The notes under the pieces: generated by a model | What the model saw: only the letters and a program-made list of their open reading frames with translations | Told to the model about the DNA's origin: nothing | Database searches by the model: none | Shown here: positions 46,901-56,297 of the stretch, one piece after another | How the letters are laid out: each line of letters begins with the position of its first letter | Position numbering within the stretch: position 1 is the stretch's first letter | Source of the DNA: Symbiodinium natans | Lineage: Eukaryota > Sar > Dinophyceae > Suessiales > Symbiodiniaceae | DNA: 64,000 bases | NCBI GenBank assembly: GCA_905221605.1 | Contig: CAJNDS010000113.1 | Coordinates: 1,577,082 to 1,641,081 of the forward strand | Direction of reading: 5' to 3' | Program-made: the position numbers and the translations under genes

Positions 46901-49262
46901 AATATCTCAGCAAATAGCGATGCTTCATGTCTGAGCAGGGGGTCAGAATGATCACCATTTACTATTCTGCTAGAATACACCCCCAAACCCTATTCTGATG
47001 GTGAACGCTTGCGCGCGCCGCCTCGGCAGCCGGGCCGCCCACAGGAAGGAGGAGAGGGCTTCAACAAAAGGAGGGGCGGTTCCCAGAGTCCGACGGAACC
47101 CAGGAAGGGTCCAGGAAGTCCCACGGCAGGCCAGGATGGCTGTCAGGGAAGGTCCCCCGGCATCGGTTTATGGGGGGGGGGGGGGCCGCACAGGGCCGGG
47201 GGAGACCGGATGCGTGTCTGCTTGTTCCAAACGCTTCTTGGCAGGAAGCCGAGGCGAATCATTAAGGCCCCTACGTTACATGCCTTCACGAGACCAGGAC
47301 CCTCACGTCTTCTCGGACCATGTGGGTCGGGTGCTGAACCAGACTCTTGGCGAGGGGCTCATGGCGCAAACGGCCGCTGGTCTGCGCGCAGCTTAGGGTT
47401 CGGGGGTTTGGGTACCCTACAACCCTAAACCCTCAAGCCTCGACCCTAATCCGATTTTCTAGGGCCCCCCTTCTGGTTTAGGCTATATATGAAGCTTCAT
47501 ATAGGCTTGATAGGCTTGATATAGACCTTCCGAAGCTCCCAATTTCAAGAATCCTGAGGGTACTTTCTTCAGGGAGAGTGTGGTCGCCGTCTGCGTCCCT
47601 TCTAGCCCTGGAGCCTTAAACCCTTAAGTAAACGCTCTTACTCTGAACCCGAAAGCCTTAAACCCTAAACTCTTTTACCCTGTTAGCCCTAAACCTTGTT
47701 AATCCTAAAGCCTGTTAACCCTAAACCCTGTTAACTTGGGATGTTCCCCCTTACACTAGCAGTTCTTAATAGGGACTAGAATAGGGGGGGGGTACTATAC
47801 TCCCCATTAAGTTAGTATAAGAGGAAACATCCCAACTGTTAACCCTAAACCCTGTGCACCCGAAACCCTAAACCCTAAACCCTAAACCCTAAGCCCTAAA
47901 CCCTAAACCCTAAACCTTAAACCCTAAACCCTGTTAACCCTAAACCCTGAACTTGGGCCGCCTCAGGCTCTCCAAGTCAGCACGCTCTTCGGGGAGCTTC
48001 TTCTGCTAAGGGAACGCAGCCCGGAGCTTTGTCATAGTTGGGTAACATTTTACATTTCTAAGGGTACTTAAAACCCAAGAAGACATGTAAATCATGTAAG
48101 TATTTCATGCCATCCCGACCATGAGCTAGTGAGCCTGGGAAGAGTTGCTCACTTCCATGTGCAGAAGGTCTTGCGCAGTCCCTGCGTAAAAGGGGTTGAG
48201 GGTTTAGGGTGAACACGACGCCCTGTATATAAGTCTTGTACAATCCCCAAATAAGCCCCCTGTGTGTGCCTGAGTGTACTCGCGAAGGGAACCGACCCTA
48301 AACCCGAAACCCGAACCAAGTAGCAGACCCCCAGGAGCCGCTGGAGAACATGGACGTGCTGCAGCAGAGCCTTTCGCATCTGCTGAGTCTCACATTTAGG
48401 ACCCTTAATCGGGGGGTCGGAATAGTTGGGAATAGGGTTTTGGGGGATAATGAAGCATATCTATAAAGGGATCATAAGGGAATATTAGTAATAATTCCGA
48501 CCCCTGTAGTATTCCTTTTTGTAGGGTTGGGGTTCCCGTATAAGCCCCCTTTAAACCAAAAAGGGCACCCTTTATTCCTAGGTTCCTCTAGGGGGTTATA
48601 GGGACACTTAGCCCTATACCCTCCACACCCTCAAACCCCCAATCCCAGCATCCGTCTACAGACGCCTACAAGTAAGAAGTCTTTAAGTGGGGTTTTCGGA
48701 TTTAGGGTTTGGGGTTTAGGGTTTTACCATAGAGCAATGGCCCAACAAACAAGAAGGTTTTGGGGCTCAGGTAAAACAACCCAAAGCCCCAAATCCTGTG
48801 GGGGATGTAGGAGTCTTGGGACTCAGAGCACTTTTAGGGTTTAGGGTCGAACCCCCCCCCCCCCCCCCGCCAACAAAAAAAAGAAAACAAAAAAAAACAC
48901 ACACACACACACACACAACAAACACAAGGCTTGGAGCGCATCCTCGAGAGCCTCCAGCAGAGCCAGGCCATGCAACCCCTCTTGTCGGAGAAGCTGGCGA
49001 AGCAGGCGGGACCTGCAAGTGCCTTGTTACTAGTGTCTTTCCGGGTTTAGGGGGCTTTTTTGGGCCTTCTTGGACAAGTCAAAGTACCCCGAAACCCTGG
49101 AGCCAAGCCTGTGAACATGGGCTGCTGCGCCACCAAATCCTGAAGCCCCCCCCCCCCCCCCTGTCGAAGATGTCCAAGATACCATCAACGCAGACTGCGC
49201 AGGTACGCGCCAAGTTCTGCGAGGATGACGCCGAAGATCAGAGCTTCCCGCTGGTGCACTGA
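40871..49262 (+). CDS. Gene D: helical/coiled-coil-like protein, about 17 exons (5' partial)
   Basis: Gene-level span of the exons below, ending with TGA 49260-49262. Several exons are amphipathic and Ala/Leu/Glu/Arg-rich: RQRQLASAAAAKSGRLLLEG, VEQLRMASENAAEAALKEAR, LERILESLQQSQAMQPLLSE. This suggests coiled-coil or cytoskeletal character, inferred from composition only. Phases chain in parts (40871-41676-42190; 47298-47967-48335-48929). Exon 44313-44465 lacks a good acceptor and could be the first exon of a separate gene, so D may be two genes. Confidence 0.45.
41641..41676 (+). CDS. Gene D exon
   Basis: Acceptor gcagatgag (or ctctgcag five bases earlier), frame LSGTKTDDSIWQ, donor CAA|GTGCGC. 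Confidence 0.5.
42190..42250 (+). CDS. Gene D exon
   Basis: Acceptor gctccttcag, frame LDTTWWALRAAFDKYLDQAP, donor G|GTTTTT. Confidence 0.65.
42290..42390 (+). repeat. Interstitial telomeric array, TTTAGGG
   Basis: About 13 units with GGGCTAGGG and GGGG variants, following the exon at 42190. Confidence 0.9.
42609..42672 (+). CDS. Gene D exon (frame uncertain)
   Basis: Acceptor gattccgag; all three frames are open across about 50 nt (LPAARKDQAFDRTPRPIP in one). Donor C|GTTGAGG. Confidence 0.3.
42765..42784 (+). CDS. Gene D short exon (tentative)
   Basis: Acceptor cccttttgcag, frame DMLGLA, donor TC|GTCATG; joins in phase to FCGAKCADALGSGQ at 42813. A read-through frame is an alternative. 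Confidence 0.3.
42813..42882 (+). CDS. Gene D exon
   Basis: Acceptor tggggcccag, frame FCGAKCADALGSGQLNDVMP, donor AAG|GTGCCC. Confidence 0.5.
43225..43293 (+). CDS. Gene D exon
   Basis: Acceptor ccttgacag, frame AKMHAETYQRSARLLQDTRT. It ends either at TAA 43291-43293 or at a GC donor within GCCCTAAAC. In phase with the exon at 42813. Confidence 0.55.
   Translation, partial: AKMHAETYQRSARLLQDTRTQP
43705..43780 (+). CDS. Gene D exon
   Basis: Acceptor cccttcgcag, frame YLACSAHFAEVKDAYGTLML, donor A|GTTTAA. Confidence 0.55.
44313..44465 (+). CDS. Gene D exon or first exon of a separate gene
   Basis: From ATG 44313 the frame reads MFVEQLRMASENAAEAALK to TAA 44463-44465. The nearest upstream AG is about 80 nt away (44229-44230), apart from one inside the frame (gtggag). 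Antisense frames are open too. Confidence 0.45.
   Translation: MFVEQLRMASENAAEAALKEARDCRLHSHSPQKACPTEPCTSASIQRVEA
44598..44660 (+). CDS. Gene D exon
   Basis: Acceptor gctggcaag, frame AWSSMLPLTGLLVSKAGYGR; the 3' end is uncertain (GC donors). Confidence 0.5.
45383..45510 (-). repeat. Interstitial telomeric array, CCCTAAA
   Basis: About 18 units ending just before the acceptor at 45518. Confidence 0.95.
45519..45590 (+). CDS. Gene D exon flanked by inverted telomeric repeats
   Basis: Acceptor accctcag, frame VVDSNALIKLSASRRKRHNC, donor GGG|GTTTAGGG or an internal GC donor AG|GCATAA. Confidence 0.55.
46012..46060 (+). CDS. Gene D exon
   Basis: Acceptor ccccaacag, frame LIHRGLEDVRVAAEAL, donor CTC|GTGTAA. 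Confidence 0.5.
46078..46262 (+). repeat. Interstitial telomeric array, TTTAGGG grading to TTTAGGGG
   Basis: About 24 units; the last six carry the extra G. Confidence 0.9.
46456..46553 (+). CDS. Gene D exon
   Basis: Acceptor ccaacagag. The frame contains IPIIGFQDKFWEEFAVDGAD and RLCQEGRE. Donor GAA|GTAGGG. Confidence 0.65.
47298..47387 (+). CDS. Gene D exon
   Basis: Acceptor cgagaccag (the frame is open upstream to about 47246). It contains VFSDHVGRVLNQTLGEGLMA. Either GC donor CGC|GCAGCTTAGGG, or stop TAG at 47394-47396. Confidence 0.55.
47730..47845. mobile_element. MITE-like inverted-repeat element inside telomere-like repeat
   Basis: TTGGGATGTTCCCCCTTA ... AAGAGGAAACATCCCAA, with CTGTTAAC on both outer sides (47731-47738 and 47837-47844). 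Related elements lie at about 44717-44762 and 59690-59808. Confidence 0.65.
47967..48041 (+). CDS. Gene D exon
   Basis: Acceptor gccgcctcag, frame ALQVSTLFGELLLLRERSPE, donor TGG|GTAACA. Confidence 0.6.
48335..48386 (+). CDS. Gene D exon
   Basis: Acceptor gacccccag, frame EPLENMDVLQQSLSHLL, donor A|GTCTCA; phase fits the next exon. Confidence 0.6.
48929..49018 (+). CDS. Gene D exon, coiled-coil-like
   Basis: Acceptor aacacaag after a CA run, frame LERILESLQQSQAMQPLLSE then KLAKQAGP, donor A|GTGCCT or CCT|GCAAGT. Confidence 0.65.
49170..49262 (+). CDS. Gene D terminal exon
   Basis: Acceptor ctgtcgaag after a poly-C tract. The frame contains TAQVRAKFCEDDAEDQSFPL to TGA 49260-49262. The exact acceptor is uncertain (two further in-frame cag sites). 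Confidence 0.6.
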   Translation: MSKIPSTQTAQVRAKFCEDDAEDQSFPLVH

Positions 49263-50211
49263 AACGGTGTGTGACAAAGAAATTTTAGCGTTTATTGGGT
49301 TCCTGTTTCCAGGGCTGCGTGAGCCGCAGTCCTCCAGTCATGCCTCAAGCTGACGTGGAGGGTGCTCTTCAGGCTTGAGACGTGTTTCGGATATTGGTCC
49401 TGTTTGTTCCGACTGCCGGAGACTTCGGCTATCTATCTGTACAGAGAACGCTCTTTTGGGGTCAGAAGGTGCCGTGAGACCTATGGCACCCGGCCAGCCG
49501 CCTTGCCGAACTGCGCGTTGCCCACCCCAAAATGCGACAGCTTTTGCTTGAGTTTCCCCATGCTTCTTTCCGGCAAGCCCACGGTGGTGCACCAAAGCAC
49601 GTGCATCATCTGCAACAGGCTCCACAGTGCTTATACCGACGTTCTTCTGTTGCCAGCGGTCTTGGCAGGACCTGCTGCTAAAATGCGGCATCACTCTTTT
49701 GGTCAATGTGAGCAGTCCTCTGAGTTATGACCTCGTTGGGGGGGGTCCCAAATCTAAGACTGTGCATTGACAAACCTCCAGCAGGGGCCCCTAACTCAGG
49801 GAACTTGCCGCGCTGTTCTTAGAACCTGCCGAGATCCCTCATTACTTAGACAGATTCCTGAGTACTTACAATTATGTAAGTAGGGTTACGCAGGGTTAGT
49901 TGCAGTTGGCCATAACCTTATTTAGGGCACTTATAAGCCCAACTCAGAGGTACCCATCTCCGAGCAGGAGCCAGTGGCAAGATGAAGAACCTCTGCAAAC
50001 CGTCTCAGAAAAGGCGCTGCATAGCCGGAGTCCCTGGACCAGGCCGGCGATATCGCCTTTGGGGCCGATTAGATATGAAGCAGGGTGTATATTACTGTTC
50101 TTGGCAAGCGTGTATAAGGTTCCTTTTGAATGTTGGTGATCGTATATATACCTGGTGTCCTTTGGGGGTACAAGATATATAAACCCTACTTCATATGTGT
50201 TTGGAAGCTTG
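49263..50211 (+). other. Gene D-permease intergenic region
   Basis: No telomeric arrays. Open frames of 122 codons exist on both strands (49362-49730 plus, 49338-49706 minus) without start context or splice support. Likely the 3' UTR of gene D and a spacer. Confidence 0.45.
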
Positions 50212-50268
50212 CGTACCGACACGGAGCCTCGCAGAGGCGAGATGTTTCGAAGGGTCGTTGTTTTCTGA

Positions 50269-50286
50269 AGCCGTTTGGGCTCAAAG
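50269..50286 (+). other. Possible relic of the dinoflagellate spliced leader in the permease 5' region
   Basis: AGCCGTTTGGGCTCAAAG resembles the 3' part of the conserved dinoflagellate spliced leader (AGCCATTTTGGCTCAAG), with two substitutions and one extra A. It is repeated in copy 2 at 55514-55531. It could reflect past retroposition of a trans-spliced mRNA, but chance is not excluded. Confidence 0.35.
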
Positions 50287-50332
50287 GGTCCGTGTCACCG
50301 GGGAGACCAGCGCCTTCTCATCCTGAAGCGAC

Positions 50333-51052
50333 ATGGCCGCGGACTTGAAGCTATCGAGAGCGGACAAGCCGGAGCGGAAGTGGTTCGAGAACCCCTTCGC
50401 CTGGTGGCAGGGCACGAGCCTTGCCTGGAACACGAAGATCCCCATTTGGACAGGTTCCGGTGAGGCGGAAGGGCTTTCCGAGCTCTTCGTGGATAACCTG
50501 GGGTCCTTGCTGGGCACGACCGGCTCAGCCGTGGGCCACATCGGCTATGGCATCGTGGGCAACCTTGGAGCCTTCGCAGCTGTGGGTATGACCAGCGGCC
50601 CGAGCTATGGAGTTGCCATCGCCCAAGAGTGGGAGAAGGTCTACTTCTCGCGCAACATCCCCGGCTGCGCCTTCGCCCTCTTGCTGGGGAACCTCTACTA
50701 CGCTTGGCAGTGCGGGCGCCTGGGCAACAAGGAGAACCGTGAGGACGTCACGGCCCAGCCCTATGGCATCAACACCACGGGCGTGTACATCACCCTCTAT
50801 GCCATCCAGCTGGAGGCCCTGATCTCTGCTGGCTTCACCTATCTCCCGGGCGCGGGCGCATCGGACGCCGACATCCGCGCGGCTGCCGTCAACGCCGCGG
50901 ACCACGCCTGGAAAGTCTCCGTGGCGGCCAACTTCTTGCTCGGCATCTTCGAGATGTTGGGTGCCTTCGTTGGCGAGAGTATCCGCAAGGCCGCGCCCGT
51001 GGCCGCGTTCTATGCGCCCATGGTGGGTGTCGGCTTTGTGTATCTGGCCTTC
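50333..51052 (+). CDS. Permease copy 1, exon 1
   Basis: 240 codons from the ATG in the context agcgacATGgcc. The frame stays open past the proposed donor to a TAG at 51143-51145, but TTC|GC...AG|GTTCCAATG restores the hydrophobic segment VYLAF-VPMLNIAMEP and the total reading frame. Confidence 0.85.
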
Positions 51053-52579
51053 GCACCGCGGCAGCACTATACTTGTGCGAAGCCGCTTGTGTTGCCTCGG
51101 TTTCCTGTTCTTTTATCTGGCAAGTCTTCCCAGCACTACACGTAGATGTGCGTGGATGCACGTAGCTGGCGTAGCTGACAAGTGACAAGTATACATGCAA
51201 GTACTACGCTCCTTCGCGGTGAGTTCAGTACTGCCCCCAGCCAGCATGGCCTAGACTTCTCAGTGGACCTGCCGTCGCAGTGCAGGTTCCAATGCTGAAT
51301 ATTGCGATGGAGCCCATGGTCTGCCTGATCCCGCTCCTCATCGTGTTCAACGGCTTCTTCGGCGGTGTCCGGCATCTCGGCTTGCTTGGCAGTGCGCGTA
51401 CCTGTCACTGCGTTGCAAAGCCCGCTTAAACGCGGCAACCAATCAAAACATCTTCAAGAGAACAATCATGAAAGCCCCCATGGACCCAGGTATCATATCT
51501 TCAAGAAGCTGACCCTCCCCATTGGCCTCCTCGCAATCCTGGCCGCGGCCATTGCTGGCTGGTCCGGCGCTTGCGCCCGTGAGGGCGGCACGCTGGGCGC
51601 GACCAAGTACGGCTACACCCTGCAGTACTTCGACTCCACCAAGGTCACTTGCACTGGCACATCCCAGACAGAGGCCCAGCGTGCATGGGACACCTATGCC
51701 TTTCAGGACAACATACTCTCCAACGCTGTTTTCGTGGGCCTCGGTGGCTTCGCCGAAATTGGCAGCTTCATCACAACTCTCTTCCTCGTGGGCGTGGTGG
51801 GCTTTGTTGGAACCATGAGCTGTGTTGAAAGTGCCTCTGCCGCCGGCGACGACTATCCCATGGCGGAGACCATGATCATTGACGGCCTGGGCACCTGCAT
51901 CGGGGCTCTCTTCGGATCATTCTACTCCACCACGGTGTACATTGGCCACCCCATCCACAAGAATCTGGGTGCCAAGCGTGGCTACAGCCTCATCAACGGC
52001 ATTCTCTACTTCATCCTCCTGCTCAGCGGGGTGTTCGCCGCGCTGTACCAGTCCTTGCCCGAGTGCGCCAGCGGCTCCATCCTCGTCTTTGTCGGCCTGA
52101 TCTTGGGGCGCCAGGCGTTCGAGGAGACGCCCGCGCGGCACTACCCCGCTCTGCTGCTCAGCCTCTTCCCGTACCTTTGCAACTGGGCGAAGCTTGGGAA
52201 CTCGAACGAGGGTATCCTGATGATGGGGCAGGCTGGGGGTCTCATGTTCAGCGTCGTGATCACATGGCTCTTCTGCCTCTGCATCGATCGGGACTTCTTG
52301 AAGGCCACCGTCCTCTCCTTCGTGGCCATCTGGCTTTCGCTCTTTGGCTTCTTTGCCAGCCACAACGCTCCGAACGACAGCGTGCCACCGACGGAGGGAG
52401 ATGAGAAGATCGGCTTCTACGGCAAGGAGGACCACGAGTACAACAACGGTTGGCGCTGGGCAGTCTCGTGGACTTTGGCCACCCTGTTCTTTGCGGCGCA
52501 CGTGGGCATGCAGAAGATGGGTTTCGTTGAGGGCCCCTACAATGAGGTAGATTCCAAGGTTGAGAAGCTTGAGAACTAG
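50333..52579 (+). CDS. NCS2/AzgA-like nucleobase permease, copy 1 (three exons)
   Basis: Join 50333-51052, 51286-51371, 51490-52579 gives 1896 nt, 631 residues, ATG to TAG, with all phases matching. It likely moves purine/xanthine/uracil-type nucleobases across a membrane. About 13 hydrophobic segments lie at roughly residues 62-90, 107-130, 149-170, 191-240, 243-268, 275-298, 340-375, 395-425, 430-480, 490-510, 520-550, 558-580 and 600-620. Family-like signatures are the TAQPYGINTTGVYITLYAI segment near residue 142 and, later, ETMIIDGLGTCIGALFGSF followed by STTVYIGHP, which lie where AzgA proteins keep conserved polar residues. The extended acidic C-terminus is hydrophilic. Both introns use GC donors (TTC|GCACCG and CG|GCATCT) with AG acceptors and contain no telomeric repeats. 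Substrate cannot be fixed from sequence. Confidence 0.88.
51286..51371 (+). CDS. Permease copy 1, exon 2
   Basis: Acceptor cgtcgcagtgcag, frame VPMLNIAMEPMVCLIPLLIV, then FNGFFGGV; GC donor CG|GCATCT leaves two bases. 86 nt. Confidence 0.85.
51490..52579 (+). CDS. Permease copy 1, exon 3
   Basis: Acceptor tggacccag, frame YHIFKKLTLPIGLLAILAAA continuing to LEN and TAG at 52577-52579. Holds the second half of the transporter. Confidence 0.9.
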
Positions 52580-53010
52580 AGGCTCTGAAGGCGCGGTGTC
52601 TTCACAGGTCATGTACTTTTAGACAGGGCGAAGTTTGACGCCCAACGCTGGGAATAGTGCACTCGCTCGTGTGCTGGATGCACCTTGCAGGCACAAGGCA
52701 GCCTCTAGGCCCGCCTTTCCCAGCACCGCGCAGCGGCCGGGAAGGGTGAGCCGAGTGCTGCAGCCCGAACTCCGCGCAAGCCTGCCAAGCAGGCGACGTC
52801 TTCCGAGATGCGGAGAAAGTCAACGTTGCTCTGGCAACGTTTTTCAACCTAAGCCAAGCCCGTACCGTAAAAACTTATCAGAGCGCACCTGGAAAAAAGG
52901 CACCCGCACGCCGATGGAAAGGCTCAACGTTGGCTGCCAAGTTCAAGCATGTTTCAGCATGCAGCAACACACGGCCCCGCTGGCCTTCTTGGCTCCAGGA
53001 GCCATGCTCT

Positions 53011-55456
53011 CGGCTGTCTACGCTAAACCCTAAACCCTAAGCCCTAAGCCCTAAGCCCTAAACCCTAAACCCCAAACCCGAAACCCTAAACCCTAAACCC
53101 TAAACCCTAAACCCTAAACCCTCAACCCTAAACCCTAAACCCTAAACCCCTCGACTCGCGAGTCCATCCCTGGATGCGCCAGAGGCTGGGAGCAGGGTGT
53201 TTTGGTAAAAGGGTTCGGGGTTTAAGGCTTGTTGGGGTTTAGGCTTTAGGGTTTAGGGTTTGGGGTTTAGGGGGTTCGGGGTTTAAGGATTGTTTAAGTT
53301 TATACTGTAGGGTTCCGAGTCTCTTGAAGTAGGGTTTCTGTTTTATGGGGGCATATCTTCCGGGTTCTAATCATTAGGGTATCTGGGGCTATATTCATTA
53401 AGGTAGAAGGGTAACAGATAAAGAGGCCACCGGACTTTATAATGCAGGGTTAACTATGGGGCTTATATATGTGCTTAACTACAGTGGTTTAAATGTGGGG
53501 TTTAATACGATTTTCAGGGTTTGTAGCGCTTATGGGGGTGTATAGGGTTCAGGTTTGCTTTGGGCCTCCTCTTTTTTCGCATCACATGGTAGAGATACGC
53601 ATGTGAGAGCATCGCATTTGGAGTCGCACTTCACGCAGAGACGTTCTACCAGAAGCTTTTTTGAAAGGAGTGTTGTAAGAAGTGCCGAAAACATGAGCAT
53701 CCGCCAGGCATCGTGAGTTTTAAGCTTCCAGACATTCAGAGCGACGTGCAGCGTCCGCATTGGGATTTAGTTTGGATGTCGGCCTCTTTAAGCCAAAAAG
53801 GATACCCTTTTTTTTCCTCTCTCGGGGGTGGTGCAGTTCTTCCAGGGGTTTCGGGTTTAGGGCTTAGGGTTTAGGGCTTCGGGTTTAGGTTTCAGGGTTT
53901 AGGGTTTGGGGTTGCAGCTGGGAGTTGGATCGGCTTCCCACTTCAAAACCCCAACGCAGGAGCCTAAAAATGTCGTCAGCATGATCCCTTCTACTCTCTA
54001 CGGGGTGCCCCAACTTCTGCCCCAAAATACAGAATCCCTTTAAGAGAGCCCCAAGAAGGGCACCCCTATTTTCGGAAACCCCACATATAACCTACCCAAA
54101 TCTTTCTGACATGTTGACTTCTGAGCCGCTGACTGAAGACAGCCACAGTTTAGGGTTTAGGGTTTGGGGTTTTGGGTTATGCTACAATCCTTTAGCGTTG
54201 CAGCCTTGATAATCCGAGAACCCCCATCTAAACAGGTTCCCCCCCCCCCCCCCCCCCCCCGCACCTTCCTTCCCTCTCAAACCCCTAAACCCTAAAACCC
54301 AAAACCCTAAACCCTAAACCCTAAACCCCCTAAACCCTAAACCCTAACCCCTAAACCCTAAACCCTAAACCCTAAACCCTAAACCCTAAACCCTAAACCC
54401 TAAACCCTAAACCCTAAACCCTAAACCCTAAACCCTAAACCCTAAACCCTAAACCCTAAACACCCCCCCAATATTTTGCCCCGTTTTCGAAATTGGCGCT
54501 TTAGCGCGCAGGGCTTGATGACCTGAACGCGCCGGCCCTAAACCACTAAACCCCTACACCCCGAAGCCCTAAGCCCTAATTATCGGTTCGATGTATGAAG
54601 TCATTCGGGGCAAGAACCTCAAGCGCCTGCTGCAGAACGAGACGTGGGCCCCAAACCCCGTCTAAGTCCCCGAAACCCTAAACCCGGCAACCTACCCAAA
54701 AAATCTCCAATGTAGTTCCTTTTTGGGTTAGTTATATAGGGGATTCTAGTATACTGCCCCAAAAAGGTATACTAGACTAGGAGCCTTTGGGAAAACCACA
54801 CCCGGAGGCCTCCACTACGCAGACCGAGATGCGGCCCACCCGACCAGCCGTGATTCCATGATGATGCGGGGGTTTCCGAAATGGTTTAGGGTCAGGGTTA
54901 AGGGTTTAGGGTTTAGGGTCAGGGTTAAGGGTTAAGGGTTAAGGGTTAAGGGTTAAGGGTTTAGGGTTTAGGGTTTAGGGTTTAGGGTTTCGGGGTACCT
55001 CACCGGGGTCCTTGTAAGAAGGGAATCCTACTACTCAGGGTCCATGTTGGGGGGCCCGTATTTCGTAAACCCACATGCAACAGACAGAGGAGCCTGCCAA
55101 AGGGTTTAGGGTTTAGGGTTGAGGGTTGAAGGCTTAGGCCCTCAAGACGTATTTGTTGCACGCTTGCATTGTATAGTGGCACTTGGAGGATCCGCAGGTA
55201 GCAAGAAGGGGTTCTAGGTTCTGAAGCTAGGATGTAGGGGCGTAGGGGGGTTTATGGGCTTGGGAGTTTAGAGGGCTTAGAGCATGATTGTAGGGTTGAG
55301 GGCCTAGGGCCTACATCGGATGCTGTTCCCATGTACTCATGTATTTTCTCACGGGGGGACCGGGGGCATCCGACGCTGGCAACAAAGGCCGGAACAAAGT
55401 CTGGAGCCGAATGGATATGTGTTTGGCTGTTTGGAGAGTGACGGCTGCCAAGCTCA
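53011..55456 (+). other. Spacer between permease copies
   Basis: Telomeric arrays (53022-53150, 54290-54460 C-strand; 54890-54985 and 55100-55125 G-strand), an A/T-rich unique part, two relics with the introner-like GGCACCCCTA/CCAAAAAGG core (about 54020-54095, 54712-54795), a 20-C run (54240-54260), and an orphan coding-like piece at 54591-54665. Confidence 0.5.
54591..54665 (+). CDS. Orphan short open frame, coding-like
   Basis: ATG at 54591, MYEVIRGKNLKRLLQNETWA to TAA 54663-54665. Codon-like composition, but no clear acceptor. It may be an exon remnant or a small gene between the permease copies. Confidence 0.3.
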   Translation: MYEVIRGKNLKRLLQNETWAPNPV

Positions 55457-55577
55457 CGTACCGACACGGAGCCTCGCAGAGGCGAGATGTTTCGAAGGGT
55501 CGTTGTTTTCTGAAGCCGTTTGGGCTCAAAGGGTCCGTGTCACCGGGGAGACCAGCGCCTTCTCATCCTGAAGCGAC

Positions 55578-56297
55578 ATGGCCGCGGACTTGAAGCTATC
55601 GAGAGCGGACAAGCCGGAGCGGAAGTGGTTCGAGAACCCCTTCGCCTGGTGGCAGGGCACGAGCCTTGCCTGGAACACGAAGATCCCCATTTGGACAGGT
55701 TCCGGTGAGGCGGAAGGGCTTTCCGAGCTCTTCGTGGATAACCTGGGGTCCTTGCTGGGCACGACCGGCTCAGCCGTGGGCCACATCGGCTATGGCATCG
55801 TGGGCAACCTTGGAGCCTTCGCAGCTGTGGGTATGACCAGCGGCCCGAGCTATGGAGTTGCCATCGCCCAAGAGTGGGAGAAGGTCTACTTCTCGCGCAA
55901 CATCCCCGGCTGCGCCTTCGCCCTCTTGCTGGGGAACCTCTACTACGCTTGGCAGTGCGGGCGCCTGGGCAACAAGGAGAACCGTGAGGACGTCACGGCC
56001 CAGCCCTATGGCATCAACACCACGGGCGTGTACATCACCCTCTATGCCATCCAGCTGGAGGCCCTGATCTCTGCTGGCTTCACCTATCTCCCGGGCGCGG
56101 GCGCATCGGACGCCGACATCCGCGCGGCTGCCGTCAACGCCGCGGACCACGCCTGGAAAGTCTCCGTGGCGGCCAACTTCTTGCTCGGCATCTTCGAGAT
56201 GTTGGGTGCCTTCGTTGGCGAGAGTATCCGCAAGGCCGCGCCCGTGGCCGCGTTCTATGCGCCCATGGTGGGTGTCGGCTTTGTGTATCTGGCCTTC
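55578..56297 (+). CDS. Permease copy 2, exon 1
   Basis: Identical to copy 1 exon 1 as read; GC donor after TTC. Confidence 0.85.

Larger units (their letters stand above)
50212..53010 (+). repeat. Tandem duplication unit, copy 1 (permease gene)
   Basis: Sequence from CGTACCGACACGG at 50212 recurs from 55457 (offset 5245) nearly unchanged through the gene, then diverges gradually after about 52900. Copy 2 lacks 14 bp in intron 1, near 51221-51235. Confidence 0.95.

Noticed and set aside
51917-52612. 231-codon minus-strand ORF opposite the permease (also 57148-57843 and the 180-codon antisense frames)
   Set aside because: Antisense shadows of GC-rich codon usage in a well-supported plus-strand transporter; identical in both copies because the DNA is.
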